Source: VBAS01 sp035764525 (GTDB lineage Bacteria > Bacteroidota > Bacteroidia > Chitinophagales > Chitinophagaceae). From it: 31,567 nucleotides of DNA. A program made the position numbers and the translations under genes. Under the pieces are notes generated by a model. That model was not told the DNA's origin. It saw only the letters and a list, made by a program, of their open reading frames with translations, and did not search any database. Positions 1-7,920 of this stretch are shown here, piece by piece (the first letter of the stretch is position 1; each line of letters opens with the position of its first letter). The stretch is from contig DASTZB010000050.1 in assembly GCA_035764525.1 (NCBI GenBank), positions 1-31,567 of the forward strand, read 5' to 3'.

Positions 1-533
1 ACCCCTCCTATCCCCAAATAAAATCCAAGATCGATGATCTCCTTCGCCTGCTTTTCATTTCCGGAAAAGCAATGAAAGACACCTTTCAAATTTCCCTGCT
101 GATTTTCTTTAATCATCTTTATACATTCGTCAATTGAATTGCGTGAATGAATAACAACTGGAATGTCATATTGCTTTGCTAATTCAATTTGAATCTGAAA
201 AGAATCGTATTGTTCCTTAGTAAAGGTCTTATCCCAATAAAAATCAAGACCGGTTTCTCCAACCGCCACAAACCTTCTTTTCTCAAAATAATCCGTCATG
301 AGGTCAATTTCACCTTTATATCCAGCTTTTACAGAACAAGGATGCAGTCCCATCATAGAAAGGCATTTTCCGGAGAAATCTCGCTCAACCCTAAACATGG
401 ATAAATGCACTTCACTGTCAATTGCAGGCATCAAAACAAGGCTAACCCCTTCATTTTCAGCCCGCTTTACCATCGAATCCCGATCGGAATCAAACTCAGG
501 CAGGTAAATGTGGCTATGGGTGTCGATTATCAT
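1..533 (-). CDS. TatD-family metal-dependent hydrolase/DNase (C-terminus outside window)
   Basis: Reading the minus strand from the ATG at 533-531 gives an uninterrupted frame to the left edge, about 177 residues, so the C-terminus is missing (the family is usually about 255-265 aa). The protein starts MIIDTHSHIYLPEF, whose HxH motif is the first metal-binding pair of TatD enzymes. It continues with GLHPC, the strongly conserved VGETGLDFYW (metal-binding Glu), VIHSR and FHCFSG, all TatD signatures in the right order. TatD proteins are cytoplasmic metal-dependent 3'-5' nucleases linked to DNA repair or RNA quality control. The family call is firm; the cellular role is known only by family. A good promoter lies just upstream (551-583), and the next gene, on the plus strand, is divergent. 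Confidence 0.93.
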   Translation of the reverse strand, partial: MIIDTHSHIYLPEFDSDRDSMVKRAENEGVSLVLMPAIDSEVHLSMFRVERDFSGKCLSMMGLHPCSVKAGYKGEIDLMTDYFEKRRFVAVGETGLDFYWDKTFTKEQYDSFQIQIELAKQYDIPVVIHSRNSIDECIKMIKENQQGNLKGVFHCFSGNEKQAKEIIDLGFYLGIGG

Positions 534-550
534 ATTTTTATACTGATTAT

Positions 551-583
551 CAAAGATAAACAAGCCTGAAAATTCTTAACAAA
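551..583 (-). promoter_or_regulatory. Bacteroidota-type promoter of the TatD gene
   Basis: On the minus strand a TTTG (580-583) is followed after 21 nt by TATCTTTG (551-558). This fits the Bacteroidota sigma-ABfr consensus TTTG-N19-21-TAnnTTTG. The -7 box ends 17 nt before the ATG at 533, so the leader would be about 10 nt. It is the best complete promoter match in the window. Confidence 0.75.
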
Positions 584-649
584 GCCTTAAACCAAGTTCA
601 ATATTTCTCGTCACACAGGCGTTACTTGTAAACCTACAAAATCAATTTT

Positions 650-1573
650 ATGAAGCTGATTTTCAGTCCTACCCGTTTGGCTACCATGGTTTTTTTATCA
701 CTTATTGTATTTGGCTCATGTAAAAAGGAAACCAGTGCCGATACAGCCCAGGATGAGTTTGCCTCGCAGGCATCTTCCGAAGCCGATGCTGAATCTGATG
801 ATATTTTCAACGAGGTTTTTGACAATGTACTTGGTGTGAATGCCGATGTTGGTTTTGGCAACACAGGTGTATTTGGCCAAATGAGTCCCGGAACTTCAGG
901 GGGATCAGCAAGGTTGACCGCATGTCCGGATGTAACTGTTATTCACTTCAGCGGAAATCTTGACCCGTTTCCTGTAAAGATTATAATGGATTTTGGCACA
1001 GGGTGTACTGGTAGGGATGGAAGAACCCGTTCAGGAAAAATAATTTCTGTTTATACAAACCGTCTCTTTTATCCGGGTGCCAAGGCTACTACTATTTTTG
1101 ACGGGTATACGATTGACAGCATTAAAGTTCAAGGAACTCATACTATAACAAACGAAGGTGAAGTAATTTCTGCCAATTGTACAAGGTATAGATGGAAAGT
1201 AGAAGTTGAAAATGCAAAACTTACCAAACCAAATGGAAATTATGCAGAATGGAATAGCAGTAAAATTATAACACAGGTTGAGGGGACATGTACTCCCCTA
1301 ATTCATCTTGATGATATTTATAAAATTGAAGGGGGTGGACATGGGAAGGTAAAAAGAGGTGATTTGCTGATCGCATGGAACTCAGAGATAACTGATCCAT
1401 TGATCAAAAAATTCAGCTGCCGTTGGCTGGTAAAAGGTAGTATTAGAATAGTAAGGCTTAATCTTACAACTAGTTCTCCATGGGTCGCAACCATAAACTA
1501 CGGTAACGGGGACTGTGATAATAAGGCGGTGGGAACCATCAACGGGGTACCACATAATATTACTTTGCCGTAA
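650..1573 (+). CDS. Putative lipoprotein, paralogue of the gene at 2390-3232
   Basis: A 307-aa protein starts at ATG 650 with a hydrophobic signal and a lipobox FGSC (Cys24) followed by KKE, so an SPII-processed, probably periplasm- or surface-anchored lipoprotein is expected. After an acidic, Ser/Ala-rich linker (residues about 30-60) comes a domain rich in beta-type sequence. It contains MDFGTGCTGRDGRTRSGKI, a middle HLDDIYKI and the ending YGNGDCDNKAVGTING. The same landmarks occur in the same order in the lipoprotein at 2390-3232 (IDFGAGGCTSADGISRKGK, LLDDVYSV, YGDGPCDNIATITIDG), so the two are paralogues. Paired cysteines (GTGC, GDC) are conserved between them and may form a disulfide. 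I do not recognise a named function. A polysaccharide deacetylase lies convergently downstream. Confidence 0.8.
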   Translation: MKLIFSPTRLATMVFLSLIVFGSCKKETSADTAQDEFASQASSEADAESDDIFNEVFDNVLGVNADVGFGNTGVFGQMSPGTSGGSARLTACPDVTVIHFSGNLDPFPVKIIMDFGTGCTGRDGRTRSGKIISVYTNRLFYPGAKATTIFDGYTIDSIKVQGTHTITNEGEVISANCTRYRWKVEVENAKLTKPNGNYAEWNSSKIITQVEGTCTPLIHLDDIYKIEGGGHGKVKRGDLLIAWNSEITDPLIKKFSCRWLVKGSIRIVRLNLTTSSPWVATINYGNGDCDNKAVGTINGVPHNITLP

Positions 1574-1626
1574 TTAAAAAATTATTATACCTTTAAACCA
1601 GTTTTCATAGGGTACGGATTAAAAAC

Positions 1627-1650
1627 GGGCCAGGGTTTCTACCCAGGCCC
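1627..1650 (-). terminator. Hairpin between convergent genes, terminator best on the minus strand
   Basis: GGGCCAGGGT and ACCCAGGCCC (1627-1636 and 1641-1650) form a 10-bp stem with one mismatch and a 4-nt loop. Read on the minus strand the stem is followed by GTTTTTAAT, so it fits as terminator of the deacetylase gene. On the plus strand the tail (TATTAATTTA) is weaker, but the hairpin may also stop the lipoprotein transcript. Confidence 0.6.
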
Positions 1651-1685
1651 TATTAATTTATATAACTGTAAGCCTCTATTTTTTT

Positions 1686-2312
1686 CTAAAGTGACTTAAA
1701 TAAATACCCCTTTTCAGTGAAATGATGAAGTATCCTGGGAAGTGCGTATTCAAGTTTTGGAAAAGCTTTTTCACTATCATGAAATACTATAATTGATCCC
1801 GAAACTGATGCGAATAATACATTGGCAAGACATTGTTGAGGGCTACAATCAATATCAAAATCTCCGCTTAAAACATCCCACATAATCACTTTTGGATCTT
1901 TTCCTTTCATAACTGGCTTTAAGTTTTTTGCGTGGAATGAAGTGATACGGCCATAGGGGGGTCTGAACAAATTACTATCGATCTCATCTGATGCAAGAGC
2001 AATGTCTCTCAGATAATCATCATTGCTTGTTTTCCATCCATTCAAATGATTGTATGTATGATTGCCTACAGAATGACCTTCACTTATTATTTGTTTGTAG
2101 ATACCAGGATATGCAACAACGTTTTTTCCTATGCAAAAAAAAGTTGCTAATGCATCGTGTTTTCTTAATTCTTTCAAAACAAATGGTGTTGCCCCGGGGT
2201 GTGGACCATCATCAAATGTGAGGTAGAGAATTTTATCATTTACAGGTATACTCCATATATAAGAATCGTAAATGCGCTTAATCCATCCGGGTGTTTTTAC
2301 TAAGTAAAACAT
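1686..2312 (-). CDS. Polysaccharide deacetylase (NodB-type carbohydrate esterase 4)
   Basis: This 208-aa protein carries the full CE4 motif set: TFDDGPH (residues 32-38; Asp34 catalytic base, Asp35 metal ligand), HSVGNHTYNH (80-89; two metal-binding His), RPPYGR (117-122), WDVLSGDFD (145-153) and IIVFHDS (His178, catalytic acid region). CE4 enzymes remove N-acetyl groups from sugar polymers such as peptidoglycan, chitin oligomers or other GlcNAc polysaccharides. No clear signal peptide is present; the N-terminus (MFYLVKTPGWIKRIYD) is short and resembles that of small CE4 proteins, so the location is uncertain. The substrate cannot be read from sequence. The gene sits alone on its strand between two paralogous lipoprotein genes, which may or may not be functionally linked. 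Confidence 0.92.
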   Translation of the reverse strand: MFYLVKTPGWIKRIYDSYIWSIPVNDKILYLTFDDGPHPGATPFVLKELRKHDALATFFCIGKNVVAYPGIYKQIISEGHSVGNHTYNHLNGWKTSNDDYLRDIALASDEIDSNLFRPPYGRITSFHAKNLKPVMKGKDPKVIMWDVLSGDFDIDCSPQQCLANVLFASVSGSIIVFHDSEKAFPKLEYALPRILHHFTEKGYLFKSL

Positions 2313-2389
2313 TTGCCAATGTAATTTCTTTCTTGGTTAATCGTTTTAGACTTTTGTAAGTCTTATTGCCAACTTAAAATTCAATCTCT

Positions 2390-3232
2390 ATGAAACTAAA
2401 AAAAATCTTTGCTTTCTTGTCTCTTCCTTCGCTTTTTTTCTTGGTGTCATGTCAAAAACAGGAAGCTGAACCTGATCCAGAGCTTGAAACAACTTTTAAA
2501 TTAAGTGAAGACCAGGCGATATCAGAGAGTATTAATGACGACGCTACAGTTGTATTTTTTGAAGCATCGGCTGGTTCGGGTCTTTACAGGGTCAATGGAA
2601 CCGTTGAATCTACCAACATACTCAGCTGTGCCACCGTTACAGTAACACCTCAAAACACATTTCCAAAGACAATTGTAATTGATTTCGGGGCCGGTGGATG
2701 CACTAGCGCAGACGGTATTTCACGAAAAGGAAAGATCAATATTACGCTTTCTGATTACTTGCATAACCCAGGCAGCACTGCTGTGTTGACATTTGACAAT
2801 TATTATACCGCAGGATTTAAAGTAGAAGGAACTATTACATGGACAAATACCAGCACACAAAATGCTGTAAGCTGGACAAGACAAATTACAAATGGCCGGG
2901 TGATAGAGCCTTTAAGCGGTTATTACTGGACACATCAAGGAACCAAAAATGTTATTCAAACAGCTGGCGCAAATACTCCGTTGAATCTTTTAGATGATGT
3001 GTATTCAGTTACCGGTAGTCATACTGTCACAAACCCTGCCGGTAAAACCCGGACCGTAACGATATTAGAGGCACTTGAAAAGAAAACTACTTGTCATAAC
3101 GTAACAAAAGGTAAAATGAAAATACAGGGGCCGAATCATTTCGCCGTCTTAGATTATGGTGATGGCCCTTGCGACAATATTGCGACGATAACTATTGATG
3201 GTAATCCTCCAAGAACGATACTGCTACCATAG
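2390..3232 (+). CDS. Putative lipoprotein, paralogue of the gene at 650-1573
   Basis: This 280-aa protein starts MKLKKIFAFL with a hydrophobic stretch and a lipobox LVSC (Cys21) followed by QKQE, a typical lipoprotein signal. The mature part is Thr/Asn-rich and probably all-beta. It aligns end to end with the lipoprotein at 650-1573: LSCATVTV, VIDFGAGGCTSADG, SRKGKI, LTFDNYY, LLDDVYSV, and the terminal YGDGPCDNIATITIDGNPP ending ILLP. The final G-x-P-x-x-I-x-LP pattern is shared. No named family is recognised. It is followed by a strong terminator at 3255-3278, so it is transcribed separately from gltX. Confidence 0.8.
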   Translation: MKLKKIFAFLSLPSLFFLVSCQKQEAEPDPELETTFKLSEDQAISESINDDATVVFFEASAGSGLYRVNGTVESTNILSCATVTVTPQNTFPKTIVIDFGAGGCTSADGISRKGKINITLSDYLHNPGSTAVLTFDNYYTAGFKVEGTITWTNTSTQNAVSWTRQITNGRVIEPLSGYYWTHQGTKNVIQTAGANTPLNLLDDVYSVTGSHTVTNPAGKTRTVTILEALEKKTTCHNVTKGKMKIQGPNHFAVLDYGDGPCDNIATITIDGNPPRTILLP

Positions 3233-3254
3233 TTATCCGAACCCACGAATCAAG

Positions 3255-3278
3255 AACCGTCTTCGGACGGTTTTTTTT
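3255..3278 (+). terminator. Intrinsic terminator with TTCG tetraloop
   Basis: AACCGTC-TTCG-GACGGTT (3255-3272) is a perfect 7-bp stem closed by an exceptionally stable TTCG tetraloop and followed by T residues to 3278. It ends the lipoprotein transcript just before gltX. Confidence 0.93.
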
Positions 3279-3307
3279 ATTGCTTCTTATTGAAGATTTC
3301 CGAAACT

Positions 3308-3315
3308 TATCTTTG
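3308..3315 (+). promoter_or_regulatory. -7 promoter element of gltX (TATCTTTG)
   Basis: TATCTTTG matches the Bacteroidota TAnnTTTG -7 consensus exactly and ends 6 nt before the gltX ATG. No well-spaced -33 TTTG is seen (TTG at 3290-3292 is too close, TTG at 3280-3282 too far). Transcription would begin at or next to the start codon, so a leaderless or nearly leaderless mRNA is predicted. Confidence 0.6.
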
Positions 3316-3321
3316 CCGTCT

Positions 3322-4845
3322 ATGGATAAAAGAGTACGGGTAAGATTTGCGCCTTCGCCTACCGGTGGTTTACATCTTGGCGGCATGAGAACTGTTTTAT
3401 ACAATTATCTTTTTGCAAAAAAACATGGAGGTGATTTTATATTGAGAATTGAAGACACCGATCAAAGCCGTTATGTAGCCGGCGCTGAAGAATATATTTT
3501 CAACTGTTTAAAATGGGTCGGGCTTGAACCAAATGAAAGTTCAATACATGGCGGTATCTACGCCCCGTATCGGCAAAGTGAACGAAAAGAACTGTATAGG
3601 AAATATGCAGAACAATTGGTAAAAGATGGTCATGCTTATTATGCTTTCGATACACCGGATGAATTGGAAAAAATGCGGCATGATTATAAAACCGAGCTAA
3701 ACCCTTCGCCACAATATGATCATAATATCAGAACGAAGATGAAGAACTCGATTTCATTATCTTCTGATGAAACAAAAAAATTATTGAATGAAAATGCGAG
3801 GCATGTGATAAGAATAAAAATGCAGGAGCATGAAATAGTTTCTTTTACTGATATGATCCGTGGTGACGTAAGTATTGACACTTCTCTTGTTGATGATAAA
3901 GTTTTATTGAAAGCAGATGGAATGCCTACCTATCATTTGGCTGTTGTAGTAGATGATCATTTGATGAAAATTTCTCATGCATTCCGCGGAGAAGAATGGC
4001 TACCCAGTGCACCAGTACATATATTACTATGGAAGTATTTATTTGGCTTAGATGAAATGCCCCAATGGGCCCATCTTCCATTGATTCTTGGACCAAATGG
4101 CAAACTAAGTAAACGTGATGGCGCTAAATACGGTTTTCCTGTTTTTGCAATGAACTGGACAGATCCAAAAACAAATGAACTGACAGAAGGATTTAAAGAG
4201 AAAGGGTTTTTACCTGAAGCATTTATCAATTTGCTCGCACTGCTCGGATGGAATGATGGAACAGAACAGGAAATCTTTACCAAAGAAGAACTGATCGAGA
4301 AATTTTCAATTGAAAGGGTGCATAGTGGCGGAGCCAAATTTGATTATGAAAAAGCGAAGTGGTTCAATCACGAATGGATCAAGAAGTCCTCAGTCGACAG
4401 TCTACAGTCAATAGTCCATAGCCTTTTAATCGAAAAAGGTATTACCAGTGTTGATAATTCTGTTTTGGGGAAAGTCATTGGTCTTGTGAAAGATCGCTGC
4501 ACTTTACTTACAGATTTTTATGATCAGTCATATTTCTTTTTTAAAGCTCCGGAAAAATGGGATGCAGATGCAGTAAAACCAAAATGGAATGAAGCTAAAC
4601 AATTATTCTTTGCTGAAGTAGTCCGTAATTATGAATCGAATAATGATTGGACGGCTGTAGTATTAGAAAAAGGTTTTAAAGAGATCACCGTCGCCCATCA
4701 AATCAAGCCGGGTGAAGTTTTGTTGCCCTTCCGTATCATGCTGGTAGGAGGAAAATTTGGCCCGGGAGTATTTGACATAGCTGAAATAATAGGTAAAGAA
4801 GAAACGATCAGCCGAATCAAAAAAGGCCTTGCCGTTTTTGCCTAA
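3322..4845 (+). CDS. gltX: Glutamyl-tRNA synthetase (class I aminoacyl-tRNA synthetase)
   Basis: The enzyme charges tRNA-Glu with glutamate using ATP in the cytoplasm. The start ATG at 3322 gives 507 aa, normal for bacterial GltX. A longer TTG-initiated frame from 3280 is rejected because it would begin against the upstream terminator and add residues before the conserved RVRFAPSPTG start. Motif 1 (HIGH-type) is GGLHLGG near residues 15-21, and the KMSKS-type motif is KLSKR at about 261-265. IEDTDQSR, RGEEWLPSAP and LPLILGPNGK are further family signatures. The C-terminal anticodon-binding domain is present but diverged. At residues about 355-368 the sequence contains a heptanucleotide tandem repeat (4392-4419) that falls between conserved blocks. 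The stop codon overlaps the convergent aldo/keto reductase stop by 4 nt (4842-4845). Confidence 0.97.
   Translation: MDKRVRVRFAPSPTGGLHLGGMRTVLYNYLFAKKHGGDFILRIEDTDQSRYVAGAEEYIFNCLKWVGLEPNESSIHGGIYAPYRQSERKELYRKYAEQLVKDGHAYYAFDTPDELEKMRHDYKTELNPSPQYDHNIRTKMKNSISLSSDETKKLLNENARHVIRIKMQEHEIVSFTDMIRGDVSIDTSLVDDKVLLKADGMPTYHLAVVVDDHLMKISHAFRGEEWLPSAPVHILLWKYLFGLDEMPQWAHLPLILGPNGKLSKRDGAKYGFPVFAMNWTDPKTNELTEGFKEKGFLPEAFINLLALLGWNDGTEQEIFTKEELIEKFSIERVHSGGAKFDYEKAKWFNHEWIKKSSVDSLQSIVHSLLIEKGITSVDNSVLGKVIGLVKDRCTLLTDFYDQSYFFFKAPEKWDADAVKPKWNEAKQLFFAEVVRNYESNNDWTAVVLEKGFKEITVAHQIKPGEVLLPFRIMLVGGKFGPGVFDIAEIIGKEETISRIKKGLAVFA
4392..4419 (+). repeat. Four tandem copies of a heptamer AGTCNAY inside gltX
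   Basis: AGTCGAC, AGTCTAC, AGTCAAT and AGTCCAT follow each other without a gap. Twenty-eight nucleotides of heptamer repeat cannot hold a constant codon phase, so the repeat spells a non-repeating peptide around SSVDSLQSIVHS in GltX. It looks like a short dispersed repeat inserted in a tolerant loop. Confidence 0.7.
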
Positions 4846-5831
4846 CCTTGTTTTTGTATCAAATCCATCACTTGAATAAAATCTGTTGCGCCCAGTTGTT
4901 CTATCACTAATCTGTCATCATTATCTAATTGAAACAAGCTCGTTGTATTTAATTGCACTTGTTCGGCGGTTCTTATACCAGCAATGATAGTTGATACTTC
5001 GGGATAACTGAGAATATAACTCAACGCCAGTTGCGTTTTACTGCAATTATACTTATTACATAATGCCCAAACCGGGTTCAATGCATTATTAGAAACATCA
5101 ATAACATCTTTTGTTAACCTGTTTTTGCGATGATCATTTGCAGAAAAATTTACTCCTTTGTCAAACTTGCCCGTTAGTAATCCGAATTGCAAAGCCATTC
5201 TTACAATAATACCATAACCATTTTCCGAAGACTGCTTTAATAAAGGCAATGCTTTTTGATTCAGCAAATTCAGCACGAGTTGAAACCCGTTCCCAATTTT
5301 ATTTTCAATAAAAAATTCTGCTTCTGGTAGTGGATCAAAAGTATTTAACGAAATTCCCCAGTACCTGATTTTTCCTTGCTTTTGCAATTGCTGCATTGCG
5401 CCGATACATTCCCCGTTCTGTAAATGAACTATTCTTGCAGTATGTAACTGGTAATAATCAATCACGTTTCTTTTCAATTTTTTTAAAGACGCATCGCAAG
5501 CATTCAGAATATATTCTTTCGAATAATCAACTGTGAACTGTTCATTTCTTGAGACGTTACCGACTTTGGTAGCAATGATCACCTCCTTTTTATTACCTAT
5601 TGTTTTACCCAGTATTTCTTCTGAGTGACCCAAACCATAAATATCTGCAGTGTCAAAAAAATTTATCCCCGCATCCAGAGCTGCATGAATTGCAGCAACT
5701 GAAACCGAGTCATTCGCCTCTCCCCAACCGATAGCCGTATTACCGATCATTGCTCCCCCGCCAATTGCCCAGGCACCAAAGCCAATTTCACTAACAAGTA
5801 AATCAGTATTTCCGAACTTTCTGAATTGCAT
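4842..5831 (-). CDS. Aldo/keto reductase
   Basis: This 329-aa protein has the full catalytic tetrad of the aldo/keto reductase superfamily: Asp60 and Tyr65 in FFDTADIYG, Lys89 in IIATKVGN and His130 in YYQLHTAR. The N-terminus MQFRKFGNTDLLVSEIGFGAWAIGGG is the usual opening strand of the (beta/alpha)8 barrel. The C-terminal IIAGIRTAEQVQLN contains the cofactor phosphate-binding region (GIRT, positions of the usual G-x-R/S). The family reduces aldehydes or ketones with NADPH or NADH in the cytoplasm; the natural substrate cannot be deduced. It is divergent from the glycosyltransferase at 5876, with only 44 bp between starts holding both promoters (imperfect -7 boxes such as TATCTTGG are present). 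Confidence 0.93.
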   Translation of the reverse strand: MQFRKFGNTDLLVSEIGFGAWAIGGGAMIGNTAIGWGEANDSVSVAAIHAALDAGINFFDTADIYGLGHSEEILGKTIGNKKEVIIATKVGNVSRNEQFTVDYSKEYILNACDASLKKLKRNVIDYYQLHTARIVHLQNGECIGAMQQLQKQGKIRYWGISLNTFDPLPEAEFFIENKIGNGFQLVLNLLNQKALPLLKQSSENGYGIIVRMALQFGLLTGKFDKGVNFSANDHRKNRLTKDVIDVSNNALNPVWALCNKYNCSKTQLALSYILSYPEVSTIIAGIRTAEQVQLNTTSLFQLDNDDRLVIEQLGATDFIQVMDLIQKQG

Positions 5832-5875
5832 GATGTAATTTAATCAAACGAGTCAAAATAAATTATCTTGGTTTC

Positions 5876-7414
5876 ATGAAACATGTCAACGCAAACTGGT
5901 TTGTTATCGTGGCTCTCGCTACTATCAAATTTATTTTGCCATTCATGCTTCAATCCCATGTTTATGAATTACACAGAGACGAATATTTATACTATGAGCA
6001 GGGACAGCATATTGCCTTAGGTTATCTCGAAAATCCTCCGTTACTTTCCTGGTTGGGAATGATCTCCTCATGGGCTGGTGGTTCTGTATTCTGGATAAAA
6101 TTCTGGCCATGCTTATTTGGAGCTTTTACCGTTGTCATTACCTGCTTGATCACAGTTGAGTTAGGTGGCAGATCCTTTGCACAATTTATTGGCGGCTTGG
6201 CTATAATTGGTGGCGCTTATATGCGAATGTTTTTTTTGTTTCAACCAAATCCCCCTGAAATTTTCTTCTGGACACTTTCTATTTATTTTCTAATTCGTTT
6301 TATAAAAAATAATGAAAGAAAATTTTTGTTTGCATTTGTTATTGCAATGTCGTTAAGCTGGTGGAGTAAATATTCTGTTGTGTTTCTCGCCGCAGCCATT
6401 TTCATATCATTGCTCTTGTCAGTGCACCGTTTTATTTTTTTGAAAAAGCAAACTTACATTGCGCTGTTGCTCGGATCGGTTCTCATACTGCCGAACATTG
6501 TATGGCAATATTCTCATAACTGGCCGCTGGTGCATCACATGCAGGAGTTACAGGAAACTCAATTAAAATTTCTAAGTCCGCTTGATTTTATTAAAGACCA
6601 GTTACTTTATTTGGTGCCTGTTGTTTTTATCTGGATAGCCGGGTTAGTTTGGTTATTTAAAAATAAGCAATGGCGATTTATATTCTGGATCTATTTATTT
6701 GTCATTATTCTTCTTTTACTCGGAAGGGGTAAAAGTTATTACTCGATGGGAATTTATCCTTCATTGCTGGCAGCTGGAGCCGTAGCATGGGAAAATTTTA
6801 GCCGTAAAAAAATTTGGTTACGATATACTGTTGTTAGTGTTATTGTATTCCTGATAGTTCTTTTTACTCCAATGTTATTGCCTCTTTGGGAACCGCAAAA
6901 GCTTGCTTCTTTCTATAAAAAAAATCATTTAGAGAAAATAGGATTGCTGAAATGGGAAGACCAGGAAAATCATCCACTACCGCAGGATTTTGCAGATATG
7001 ATTGGTTGGAACGAAATTGCCAGGCAAACAGCATTGGTATATCAGCAACTGCCGGAAAATGAAAAAAGCAAAACCATTATCAAAGGCGATAATTACGGTT
7101 TTTGCGGAGCATTGAATTATTATGGCAAGAAATATGGTTTGCCTGATGCCTATAGTTATAATGGTTCTTTTTTATTATGGATACCAGATACTTTCAATAT
7201 TATCAATGTGATCACTGTCGGCGAAGAGTTTCCCGACACAACCCGGGAGATCGTTAAACAATTTCAAGGCATTTCAATTGAAGGTGAATTAAAAGATTCA
7301 TTGTCGCGGCAAAACGGAACTAAAATTATTTTATGGAAACATGCGAGCCCAATGATAGGTAAGTTTATTAAAGAAGAAATACAGGAAAATAAAGCACCAT
7401 TCACCAGGAAATGA
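5876..7414 (+). CDS. Membrane glycosyltransferase, GT39/ArnT-like (PMT_2 type)
   Basis: A 512-aa polytopic membrane protein with roughly 9-11 hydrophobic segments in its first 340 residues. The first periplasmic loop holds HRDEYLYYEQG (Asp-Glu at residues 35-36) and GYLENPPLLSWL (about 49-60), the pattern of GT39/GT83 enzymes in which this acidic residue is catalytic. Such enzymes transfer a sugar from a polyprenyl-phosphate donor to lipid A, protein or another cell-envelope acceptor on the outer face of the inner membrane. The C-terminal 160 residues are a soluble domain (NYGFCGALNYYGKKYGLP, GEEFPDTTREIVKQF). Donor and acceptor are unknown. The gene starts 44 bp from the divergent aldo/keto reductase and ends 32 bp before the next gene, which has its own -7 element. 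Confidence 0.87.
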   Translation: MKHVNANWFVIVALATIKFILPFMLQSHVYELHRDEYLYYEQGQHIALGYLENPPLLSWLGMISSWAGGSVFWIKFWPCLFGAFTVVITCLITVELGGRSFAQFIGGLAIIGGAYMRMFFLFQPNPPEIFFWTLSIYFLIRFIKNNERKFLFAFVIAMSLSWWSKYSVVFLAAAIFISLLLSVHRFIFLKKQTYIALLLGSVLILPNIVWQYSHNWPLVHHMQELQETQLKFLSPLDFIKDQLLYLVPVVFIWIAGLVWLFKNKQWRFIFWIYLFVIILLLLGRGKSYYSMGIYPSLLAAGAVAWENFSRKKIWLRYTVVSVIVFLIVLFTPMLLPLWEPQKLASFYKKNHLEKIGLLKWEDQENHPLPQDFADMIGWNEIARQTALVYQQLPENEKSKTIIKGDNYGFCGALNYYGKKYGLPDAYSYNGSFLLWIPDTFNIINVITVGEEFPDTTREIVKQFQGISIEGELKDSLSRQNGTKIILWKHASPMIGKFIKEEIQENKAPFTRK

Positions 7415-7420
7415 TTTGAT

Positions 7421-7428
7421 TATTTTTG
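7421..7428 (+). promoter_or_regulatory. -7 promoter element (TATTTTTG) of the cobalamin-binding gene
   Basis: TATTTTTG fits TAnnTTTG and lies 18 nt before the ATG at 7447. No -33 TTTG is found at the right distance. The box also argues against a TTG start at 7426, which would lie inside it. Confidence 0.5.
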
Positions 7429-7446
7429 TCATCTAAATATGTTCAC

Positions 7447-7857
7447 ATGAATAAAAGACCTATTCGTGTATTGGTTGCAAAAGTTGGTTTAGATGGTCAT
7501 GACCGCGGCGCAAAAGTGATTGCCACGGCTTTGCGTGATGCCGGTATGGAAGTGATCTATACGGGTCTTCGTCAAACGCCGGAGATGGTAGTGAATGCGG
7601 CTTTACAGGAAGATGTTGATGCCATCGGTATAAGCATCTTGTCCGGCGCACATATGACCGTTTTTCCAAAAGTGATGAAACTGATGAAAGAAAAAGCCAT
7701 GGATGATGTTTTGCTGACAGGTGGCGGCATCATTCCTGATGATGATATGAAAAAACTAAATGAGGATGGAGTTGGAAAATTATTTGCTCCCGGCACACCT
7801 ACTTCAGAAATCAGTAGTTATATCACCTCTTGGGTAAAAGAGCACCGAAAATTTTAG
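7447..7857 (+). CDS. Stand-alone cobalamin-binding domain, methylmalonyl-CoA mutase C-terminal type
   Basis: From ATG 7447 the protein is 136 aa and corresponds to only the B12-binding Rossmann-like domain of methylmalonyl-CoA mutase. It contains the base-off/His-on signature DGHDRG (residues 16-21, DxHxxG, His18 being the lower cobalt ligand), GISILSGAH (the SxL part) and LLTGGGIIP (the GG part). In the complete enzyme this domain carries adenosylcobalamin for the isomerisation of methylmalonyl-CoA to succinyl-CoA. Here no catalytic TIM-barrel subunit is adjacent, so the partner must be encoded elsewhere, as in split mutases with a separate small subunit. Lengths and motifs are intact. Whether the partner is methylmalonyl-, ethylmalonyl- or isobutyryl-CoA mutase cannot be read here. 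Confidence 0.92.
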   Translation: MNKRPIRVLVAKVGLDGHDRGAKVIATALRDAGMEVIYTGLRQTPEMVVNAALQEDVDAIGISILSGAHMTVFPKVMKLMKEKAMDDVLLTGGGIIPDDDMKKLNEDGVGKLFAPGTPTSEISSYITSWVKEHRKF

Positions 7858-7920
7858 CAATAAAAACTGCACCAACAACAAATTCAACCGAAAATTCCTG
7901 GAAAAGCATAACAGTAGTGA

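Noticed and set aside
3280..3321. Longer gltX frame from an upstream TTG
   Set aside because: It would start against the terminator T tract and include the -7 box; the conserved synthetase N-terminus begins at ATG 3322.
3975..4337. 120-codon ORF antisense to gltX
   Set aside because: It lies inside a confidently assigned essential gene and has no recognisable domain; a shadow frame.
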